Part shown: positions 6,876 through 12,461 of the stretch, one piece after another
How the letters are laid out: each line of letters begins with the position of its first letter
Numbering within the stretch: the stretch's first letter is position 1
The notes under the pieces: model-generated
What the model saw: only the letters and a program-made list of their open reading frames with translations
Databases searched by the model: none
What the model was told of the DNA's origin: nothing
Translations under genes and position numbers: made by a program
Assembly: GCA_017391185.1 (NCBI GenBank)
Contig: JAFOZN010000189.1
Span: 1 to 12,461, forward strand
Source of the DNA: Alistipes sp.
Lineage (GTDB): Bacteria; Bacteroidota; Bacteroidia; Bacteroidales; Rikenellaceae
Reading direction: 5' to 3'
Length of the DNA: 12,461 nucleotides

Positions 6876-8990
6876 ATGTCGGCACTAACATTTGATAAGA
6901 GCGAATTAGGCAATTTGGAGTATTCCTTGCAGCGTGAGATGCTTGCAACAGACCGTAAGGGCGGCTACATGAGTACCACTATTGTATGCTGTAATACTCG
7001 CAAATACCATGGCTTGATGGTTGCTCCGATTGACGCAAGTGATGAGGCTCATGTCTTGCTCTCTTCACTCGATGAGACAATCATCCAGCACGACCAGTCA
7101 TTTAACTTGGCTTTGCACCGTTTCCGTGGTGTATATGAGCCTCGTGGTCACAAGTACATTACAGATTTTAAGTACACTCCTACACCTACAATCACATACC
7201 GTGTGGGTGGTGTAATCCTTCGTAAGGAGTTGTTGTGGATTCACAAGCGTACTCAGCTTATGATCCGCTACACTTTGGTAGATGCTCACTCTGATACTAC
7301 GTTGCGTTTGCGCCCATTCTTTGCATTCCGCAATAAGCACTCTTTGTCGAAGGCAAATATGGATGCTAATGGTCGTTCTTACCCTATTCAGGGCGGTGTT
7401 AAGTGTAAGCTATATGAGAATTATCCATGGTTGTATCTCCAGACTAACAAGGCTGATGCTGAGTTTGTTGCAGCACCAGATTGGTACTACGATTTCGAGT
7501 ATCCAGAGGAGATCAAGCGTGGTTATGACGGCTATGAGGATCTTTTGACTACAGGTTATTTCGAGATGCCTATCAAGAAGGGTGAGAGTGTGATCTTCTC
7601 AGCCTCTACAGATGAGATGGCTACAGGTGAGACTATCAACCAGATCTATGAGGCATCTATCGCGCGCCGTACTCACAAGATTGACTTCAAGAGCTGTTTG
7701 CACCACTCGGCACGCCAGTTTGTGGTACGCCGTCCGGGTGGTCGTACCGAGATGATTGCAGGTTATCCTTGGTATGGTACCGTAGGTCGCGATACTTTGA
7801 TTTCGTTGCCAGGTATTGTATTGGAGCAGAACTATAAGGAGGACTGCATCGAGATTCTCGATACTATGATTCGTGATATGAAGGATGGTGATTTTGCTGG
7901 TTCTGCATCAGCGTGGGTGGCTGCCGACGCCCCACTTTGGTTCTTCTGGACATTACAGAATCTGGAGAAGCATCTTTCAGCTAAGGATATTTGGGAGCGT
8001 TATGGCGAGGCTATGAAGTCTATTTTGGAGGCTTATAAGCGTGGCTTCGGTGATAAGGTTAAGCTCCATGACAATGGTTTGATTTTGGCAGCAGCTTATG
8101 GTGAGGCTCTCACTTGGATGGACACCAAGGTTGATGGTCAGCCAGTTGCTCAGCGTGCAGGCTATGCAGTAGAGATCGAGGCTTTGTGGTACAATGCAGT
8201 ATCTTATACTTTGGCTTTGGCACGTAAGATGAAGGATAAGGCATTCGTAGAGTCATGGTCTGATATGCCAGCCAAGACCAAAGAGTCGTTTATATCAAAA
8301 TTCTGGCTCAAGGATGGATATTTGGCAGACTATGTGAATGATTACGAGACAAACGATTTCCGCCGTTCAAATATGCTCGTAGCCTGCGCGTTGGATTACT
8401 GCATGCTTGACGAGATTCAGAAGATGGATGTGTTGGGTGTTGTACGTCAGCACTTGCTCACTCCACGCGGAATCCGTTCGCTCTCACCACGTAACCCATT
8501 CTACCAGCCATCATACGCTGAGGATCAGCGTTCAGAGGATTTGGCAAGCCGCAATGGCGCAATCTGGGTATGGCCTCTGATGTTCTACGTGAAGGCATGT
8601 TATGCTATCGCAGGCGAGCGTTTCTTGCCTGAGGCTGAGGAGATCTTGGCTGCCTTCGATGAGGAGATCCAGACTGCATGTATCGGCTCAGTGAGCGAGT
8701 GCTTCGAGGGAGATCCTCCATTCAAGGCTCACGGTTGTCTTTCACAGGCTACTTCGGTAGGCGGTTTGCTCTATATCAGCTCACTCAACGAGCAGTATAA
8801 GAAGAAGGTCTCAACAGCAAAGGCTAAGGCTACTAAGGCGGCCAAGGCAGCGAAGGTTGCAGAGGTTGAGACTGTAGCAGAGGAGCCAAAGAAAAAGTGC
8901 TGCAAGAAGTCAGCATCAAAGGCTGAGGAGTCGAAGGCTGTAGAGGCTGAGGCAGCTCCTAAAAGAAAGTGTGTACGCAAGAAGAAATAA
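6876..8990 (+). CDS. Glycogen debranching enzyme (amylo-alpha-1,6-glucosidase type) with Lys/Ala-rich tail
   Basis: A 704-residue cytosolic enzyme predicted to hydrolyse alpha-1,6 branch points left after phosphorylase action. The N-terminal domain has the family block NTRKYHGLMVAP (40–51). The C-terminal (alpha/alpha)6-type catalytic domain has AGYPWYGTVGRDTLISLPG (Asp306), ADAPLWFFW, TWMD (413–416) and AVEIEALWYNA (431–441, Glu433/Glu435), all typical of bacterial and archaeal GDE_C proteins. The frame opens at a TTG at 6813, but MSALTFDKSELG at ATG 6876 is the plausible start: it fits the family and leaves room for a promoter. Oddities: residues 642–704 form a low-complexity tail (about 20 Lys and 15 Ala of 63, plus a Cys pair and one more Cys) beyond the normal end of the fold; and RNGAIWVWP (559–567) carries Arg559 where relatives, as I recall them, have a His. 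It is the first gene of a unit with GT4 (16-base gap) and GH57. Confidence 0.9.
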   Translation: MSALTFDKSELGNLEYSLQREMLATDRKGGYMSTTIVCCNTRKYHGLMVAPIDASDEAHVLLSSLDETIIQHDQSFNLALHRFRGVYEPRGHKYITDFKYTPTPTITYRVGGVILRKELLWIHKRTQLMIRYTLVDAHSDTTLRLRPFFAFRNKHSLSKANMDANGRSYPIQGGVKCKLYENYPWLYLQTNKADAEFVAAPDWYYDFEYPEEIKRGYDGYEDLLTTGYFEMPIKKGESVIFSASTDEMATGETINQIYEASIARRTHKIDFKSCLHHSARQFVVRRPGGRTEMIAGYPWYGTVGRDTLISLPGIVLEQNYKEDCIEILDTMIRDMKDGDFAGSASAWVAADAPLWFFWTLQNLEKHLSAKDIWERYGEAMKSILEAYKRGFGDKVKLHDNGLILAAAYGEALTWMDTKVDGQPVAQRAGYAVEIEALWYNAVSYTLALARKMKDKAFVESWSDMPAKTKESFISKFWLKDGYLADYVNDYETNDFRRSNMLVACALDYCMLDEIQKMDVLGVVRQHLLTPRGIRSLSPRNPFYQPSYAEDQRSEDLASRNGAIWVWPLMFYVKACYAIAGERFLPEAEEILAAFDEEIQTACIGSVSECFEGDPPFKAHGCLSQATSVGGLLYISSLNEQYKKKVSTAKAKATKAAKAAKVAEVETVAEEPKKKCCKKSASKAEESKAVEAEAAPKRKCVRKKK
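8799..8987 (+). repeat. Low-complexity Lys/Ala coding repeat (tail of debranching enzyme)
   Basis: Degenerate tandem AAG-GCN codons encode the tail, e.g. STAKAKATKAAKAAKVAEVE, then Glu/Lys/Ala segments with KKKCCKKSASK, ending in KCVRKKK. The frame stays open and the codons (AAG, GCT, GCA, GAG) match the rest of the gene. It therefore looks like a real in-frame extension, possibly grown by slippage, rather than a frameshift. Confidence 0.7.
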
Positions 8991-9006
8991 ATAAAAAGAT
9001 AATAGG

Positions 9007-10326
9007 ATGAGAGTATTAATGTTTGGCTGGGAGTTCCCACCTCATATTGCCGGCGGTTTGGGTACTGCATGTTACGGTATGACCCGAGGTTTGGCACGCA
9101 ACGATGTGGAGGTTATCTTTGTGATGCCTCGTGCTTCGGGCGATGAGGATGAGCGTTTTGTGAAGGTTGTCAATGCTTCGGATATCGAGGCTCGCTATTG
9201 CGACTCTAATATCGCGGGTGCTGATGACATCATGCGCAAAATTTCGTTCATTCATATCGACTCGAATATGGTTCCATATATCTCTCCTGAGGAGTTTGCA
9301 ACTTATCGTGAGAGCTACGAGCGTACAGGTAAGAAGTTTTGGGAGCGCGAGGGCGATAGCTGGACTCAGCGTTACACCTTCTCAGGTAAGTATGGTGCAA
9401 ACCTTATGGAGGAGGTTGCTCGTTATGCTGTCGTTGCAGCTGAGGTTGCTCGTCAGTTGGAGGGTAAGTTTGATGTTATCCATGCGCATGACTGGTTGAC
9501 ATATTTTGCTGGTATTGCAGCAAAGCGTGTGTCGGGCAAGCCATTGGTCGTACATATGCACGCTACTTCGTTTGACCGTTCTTCGGGCGACAATATCGAT
9601 ACACGAGTATATGATATCGAGCGCGCAGGTATGGCGGCTGCCGATCGTGTGATTGCGGTGTCTAACCTTACACGTAACATCATCATCGAGAAGTATGGTA
9701 TCCCTGCAGAGCGAGTTGTGACTGTTCACAATGCGGTACGTTTCTCAAGCAAGGAGACTGAGATTCCAGAGCGTGGTGTGGAGGATAAGATTGTGACATT
9801 CTTGGGCCGTATTACCTACCAGAAGGGTCCAGACTACTTTGTAGAGGCTGCGGCTAAGGTTCTAAAGCGTGTGCCTAATGTACGTTTTGTGATGGCGGGT
9901 TCGGGTGATATGATGAACCATGTTATCCGCCGTGTGGCTCGATTGGGTATTGCGGATCGTTTCCACTTCACAGGTTTCTTGAAGGGTGATGATGTGGATA
10001 AGATGTTCCAGCTCTCGGATGTATATATCATGCCTTCGGTTTCGGAGCCATTCGGTATCTCTCCGTTGGAGGCGATGCGTTCAAATGTGCCTGTAATTAT
10101 CTCTAAGCAGAGTGGTGTTGCAGAGGTTTTGGACTACGCCGTAAAGGTTGATTATTGGGATGTTGATGCTATGGCTGATGCCATCTATGGATTTGTTAAG
10201 TATCCTGCATTGGCAAAGATGTTCTCTACCAAGGGTCTTGAGGAGGTTACAGGTTTGAAGTGGAATAACGCTGCAGCCAAGATCAAGGATGTGTATGAGG
10301 ATGCAATGAATGATTGTGCAAAATAA
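9007..10326 (+). CDS. GT4-family glycosyltransferase, probable alpha-glucan synthase
   Basis: A 439-residue GT-B fold glycosyltransferase. The N-terminal MFGWEFPPHIAGGLGTACYG (5–24) carries the glycine-rich donor loop (GGLG) seen in GT4/GT5 glucan synthases. HAHDW at 159–163 is typical of glycogen-synthase-like members. FLGRITYQKGPDYF opens the C-terminal nucleotide-sugar domain, and SEPFGISPLE gives the catalytic E-x7-E pair Glu347/Glu355. No signal peptide or membrane segment, so cytosolic. Between debranching enzyme and GH57 with gaps of 16 and 18 bases, it is very probably co-transcribed and acts on glycogen rather than on cell-surface polysaccharide. Its exact donor (UDP- or ADP-glucose) and product (chain elongation, priming or maltose-1-phosphate) cannot be read from the sequence. 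Start at ATG 9007 matches the family N-terminus; there is no strong Shine-Dalgarno sequence. Confidence 0.88.
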   Translation: MRVLMFGWEFPPHIAGGLGTACYGMTRGLARNDVEVIFVMPRASGDEDERFVKVVNASDIEARYCDSNIAGADDIMRKISFIHIDSNMVPYISPEEFATYRESYERTGKKFWEREGDSWTQRYTFSGKYGANLMEEVARYAVVAAEVARQLEGKFDVIHAHDWLTYFAGIAAKRVSGKPLVVHMHATSFDRSSGDNIDTRVYDIERAGMAAADRVIAVSNLTRNIIIEKYGIPAERVVTVHNAVRFSSKETEIPERGVEDKIVTFLGRITYQKGPDYFVEAAAKVLKRVPNVRFVMAGSGDMMNHVIRRVARLGIADRFHFTGFLKGDDVDKMFQLSDVYIMPSVSEPFGISPLEAMRSNVPVIISKQSGVAEVLDYAVKVDYWDVDAMADAIYGFVKYPALAKMFSTKGLEEVTGLKWNNAAAKIKDVYEDAMNDCAK

Positions 10327-10344
10327 TAAAACGAAAAATAGAAT

Positions 10345-11556
10345 ATGAAAACAGTTAACTTGTATTTTCAGGTACACCAGCCATGGCGTTTGAAGGTATA
10401 TCGTTTCTTCAACATCGGTAAGGATCATAACTATCTGGATGACTTTACTAACCGCGCCATCATGCAGAAGGTTGCTCGTCAGTGCTACCTGCCTATGAAT
10501 GCTCTCTTGTTGAAGCTCATCAAGGAGAATAAGGGTGCTTTCAAGTGCTCATTCTCTATCACAGGTTCTGCCGTAGAGCAGTTCCGTGCATACTGTCCTG
10601 AGGTATTGGATTCTTTCCGTGCTTTGGCAGAGACAGGTTGTGTAGAGTTCTTGGCAGAGACATACTCACACTCTTTGGCATCACTCTCATCGAAGGAGGA
10701 TTTTGTAGAGCAGGTGAAGCTCCACACCAAGATGATTAAGGATGAGTTTGGTAAGAAGCCAGTTGCTTTCCGCAACACAGAGCTTATCTATTCTGACCAG
10801 ATCGGTGAGATGGTATCGGCATTGGGCTTTAAGACTATCTTGGCTGAGGGTGCTAAGCACATCATGGGTTGGAAGTCTCCTAACTACATCTATACTAATG
10901 CTATCGACAACCGCTTGAAGGTGTTGTTGCGTAACTATAAGCTCTCTGATGATATCGGTTTCCGCTTCTCTAATCAGGGTTGGGATCAGTATCCACTTAC
11001 AGCTGAGAAGTATGCTCAGTGGGTTGCAGAGGACGCTGGTGAGGTTGTTAATATCTTTATGGATTACGAGACATTCGGTGAGCACCAGAAGGCTGATACA
11101 GGTATCTTCGATTTCATGAAGGCTTTGCCAAAGGCTATCCTTTCTCATGATTTGAAGTTTGCTACAGTTAGCGAGACTGCTAAGGTTTCACAGCCTGTAG
11201 GCGTTTTGCACTGTCCACACGCTATGTCTTGGGCTGACGAGGAGCGCGATGTTACTGCATGGTTGGGTAACGAGCTTCAGAACGAGGCTTTCGCTAAGCT
11301 CTATGGTCTAAAGGATAAGGTTAAGGCTTTGAAGAATGCAGATTTCGAGTATGTTTGGAACTTCATGCAGACTTCAGACCACTTCTACTATATGGCTACT
11401 AAGTGGCTTTCAGATGGTGATGTTCACTCATACTTCAATCCTTACGGATCATCTTATGAGGCCTTCATCAACTATATGAACGTGCTTGCAGACTTCGAGA
11501 TCGAGGTTGAGAAGGCGTTGGCTGCTAAGAAGAGCCGCAAGAAGGAGATTGCATAA
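10345..11556 (+). CDS. GH57-family alpha-glucan enzyme (amylase, glucanotransferase or branching enzyme)
   Basis: A 403-residue protein of glycoside hydrolase family 57. Conserved regions in order: FQVHQPWRL (8–16), VEFLAETYSHSL, FRNTELIYS with the predicted nucleophile Glu146, and FMDYETFGEHQ with the predicted acid/base Asp240. Some Bacteroidota GH57 'alpha-amylase-like' proteins are known to have lost catalytic residues; here both seem present. It lacks the extra C-terminal domain of well-studied GH57 branching enzymes, which are longer (over 500 residues). No signal peptide, so it acts inside the cell on glycogen or maltodextrin. It ends in a short basic tail (AAKKSRKKEIA), an echo of the long Lys tail on the debranching enzyme two genes upstream. 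Last gene of the unit, followed by a strong terminator. The family is sure; the reaction is not. Confidence 0.88.
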   Translation: MKTVNLYFQVHQPWRLKVYRFFNIGKDHNYLDDFTNRAIMQKVARQCYLPMNALLLKLIKENKGAFKCSFSITGSAVEQFRAYCPEVLDSFRALAETGCVEFLAETYSHSLASLSSKEDFVEQVKLHTKMIKDEFGKKPVAFRNTELIYSDQIGEMVSALGFKTILAEGAKHIMGWKSPNYIYTNAIDNRLKVLLRNYKLSDDIGFRFSNQGWDQYPLTAEKYAQWVAEDAGEVVNIFMDYETFGEHQKADTGIFDFMKALPKAILSHDLKFATVSETAKVSQPVGVLHCPHAMSWADEERDVTAWLGNELQNEAFAKLYGLKDKVKALKNADFEYVWNFMQTSDHFYYMATKWLSDGDVHSYFNPYGSSYEAFINYMNVLADFEIEVEKALAAKKSRKKEIA

Positions 11557-11595
11557 AGTCGGGGAATATCCTTTTTTGAGATAAATGGGAAACAG

Positions 11596-11646
11596 AGGTT
11601 GCTGCAACTTTTAGGTTGCGCAACCTTTGTTTTTTTTGTTTTTTAT
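11596..11646 (+). terminator. Intrinsic terminator of the glycogen unit
   Basis: Forty bases after the GH57 stop: AGGTTGC (11596–11602), a single bulged T, GCAAC, loop TTTTAG, GTTGC, GCAACCT (to 11626). That is 12 base pairs with one bulge, followed by a T-rich run broken by two G's. This is a textbook Rho-independent terminator. Confidence 0.85.
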
Positions 11647-11657
11647 AAGTAGATTTG
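11626..11657 (+). promoter_or_regulatory. Promoter of the metallophosphoesterase gene, overlapping the terminator tail
   Basis: TTTG at 11626–11629, a 20-base spacer, then TAGATTTG at 11650–11657: an exact −33/−7 pair for Bacteroidota. The −33 element and most of the spacer are the T-tract of the preceding terminator. Transcription near 11663 leaves a leader of under 20 nt to ATG 11680. Confidence 0.65.
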
Positions 11658-11679
11658 TAGGTAAACAAACCTATTAACC

Positions 11680-12461
11680 ATGAATAGACGAGAATTCCTC
11701 ACTTTGTGCGGTGGCTTGATGATGGCTACCGAGTTGAACGCTATGCCTAAGCTAACTGCTGATGGAGCAAACGCTGTAGATAAGAAATTTGATAATCTTA
11801 AACTTAACATTCGCCAGTTGAAGATTGATGTTGGTGCAACCAAGCCTTTCGGGGCTCTGCATGTCTCGGATTCGCACATGACACGTGCCGATGAACGTGA
11901 TGGCGAGCGTAAGATGAATCTTGCGGCAGGACGTTATAAGGTTTTTCCTCTTGCAGAACACTATTTTGATTTGCAGATTCGCTATGCCTTGGCTAAGGGG
12001 CTAATGATGATTCATACGGGAGATATGATTGATTTTGTGAGCGAGAGAAATCATGCTTTCATACGTTCACAACTCAGAGTGGGGCAGTGGGTTGCCTCTA
12101 CGGGTAATCATGAGTATTCGTTGTATGTGGGCGAGGCTAAAGAGGATGAAGCGTATAAGGCTCAAAGTAGAGATAAGTTGCAGAAGGCCTATGGCGATGT
12201 GTGCAATGTGACTTTTGATTCTAAGGTTATTAATGGTGTGAACTTCGTCTCGGTGGATGATGTCTATTATAATTTCACACGCGAGCAGCTGGAACTTTTC
12301 AAACGCGAGGTTAAGAAGGACTTGCCTATCGTGATGCTTTGTCATGTGCCGCTCTATACGCCTGAGCATTGCGAAGCAAATCTAAAGTCCAACGGTGGTC
12401 GTTGTGCCTATGTGACGGGTGCTCCGTTGGAGATGACCTCTAAATATGAGCAAAATCCATC
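11680..12461 (+). CDS. Calcineurin-like metallophosphoesterase, probably exported, N-terminal part
   Basis: I translated 260 open codons from ATG 11680 to the right edge; the 3' end is missing. The metal-binding signature of calcineurin-like phosphoesterases is complete as far as visible: HVSDSHM (Asp64, His66), HTGDMIDF (Asp115, Asp118), STGNHEY (Asn143, His144) and LCHVPLY (a later metal-ligand His). These bind two metal ions and hydrolyse phosphate mono- or diesters; the substrate is unknown. The N-terminus MNRREFLTLCGG has a twin-arginine (RREFL) start followed by a short hydrophobic stretch, so Tat export to the periplasm is likely; a lipoprotein signal using Cys10 is less likely. Own promoter, downstream of a strong terminator, and less biased codons (GAA, CTG and AGA appear), so it is not part of the glycogen unit. 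Confidence 0.85.
   Translation, partial: MNRREFLTLCGGLMMATELNAMPKLTADGANAVDKKFDNLKLNIRQLKIDVGATKPFGALHVSDSHMTRADERDGERKMNLAAGRYKVFPLAEHYFDLQIRYALAKGLMMIHTGDMIDFVSERNHAFIRSQLRVGQWVASTGNHEYSLYVGEAKEDEAYKAQSRDKLQKAYGDVCNVTFDSKVINGVNFVSVDDVYYNFTREQLELFKREVKKDLPIVMLCHVPLYTPEHCEANLKSNGGRCAYVTGAPLEMTSKYEQNP

Noticed and set aside
1..12461. CRISPR array, tRNA, rRNA, insertion sequence or attachment site
   Set aside because: I saw no regularly spaced repeats, no tRNA-like cloverleaf, no transposase and no terminal inverted repeats or target duplications.

Overview
The window looks like a chromosomal segment from a member of the Bacteroidales (Bacteroidota). This rests on three things: the protein families (ATP-type PEP carboxykinase, a eukaryote-like GT3 glycogen synthase fused to a phosphorylase, and a debranching enzyme–GT4–GH57 cluster); several near-exact matches to the Bacteroidota promoter form TTTG-N19/20-TAnnTTTG; and start codons without strong Shine-Dalgarno sequences. 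I would not name a genus from sequence alone.

Layout: (1) 1–725, minus strand: the 5' third of pckA, cut by the window edge. (2) 726–1181: a divergent intergenic region with the pckA leader and promoter, two perfect inverted repeats and the hemW promoter. (3) 1182–2294: hemW, a radical-SAM protein. (4) 2455–6702: a 1415-residue fusion of glycogen synthase (GT3) and alpha-glucan phosphorylase (DUF3417 plus GT35), with its own promoter. (5) 6703–6875: an intergenic gap with two hairpins and a candidate promoter. (6) 6876–11556: a tight three-gene unit (gaps of 16 and 18 bases) encoding a glycogen debranching enzyme with an unusual Lys/Ala-rich tail, a GT4 glucosyltransferase and a GH57 enzyme. 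It closes with a textbook intrinsic terminator. (7) 11680–12461: the first 260 codons of a probably exported metallophosphoesterase, whose promoter is superimposed on the terminator's U-tract.

Genes 4 to 6 form a glycogen storage and turnover locus. GT3 (and perhaps GT4) would lengthen alpha-1,4-glucan chains, phosphorylase would release glucose-1-phosphate, the debranching enzyme would remove alpha-1,6 branches, and the GH57 protein would cleave or transfer glucan segments, possibly as the missing branching enzyme. No GlgC (ADP-glucose pyrophosphorylase) and no GH13 GlgB occur in the window. Codon use in this block is strongly biased (GAG, AAG, CGT, GGT; CTG is rare), which suggests high expression. 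hemW and the phosphoesterase are less biased.

The type of locus is known in Bacteroidota, so I do not claim a new system. The points most worth a second look are the synthase–phosphorylase fusion, the Lys-rich tail on the debranching enzyme, the unassigned roles of GT4 and GH57, and an abrupt codon-use change in the last ~80 bases of pckA at the window edge.
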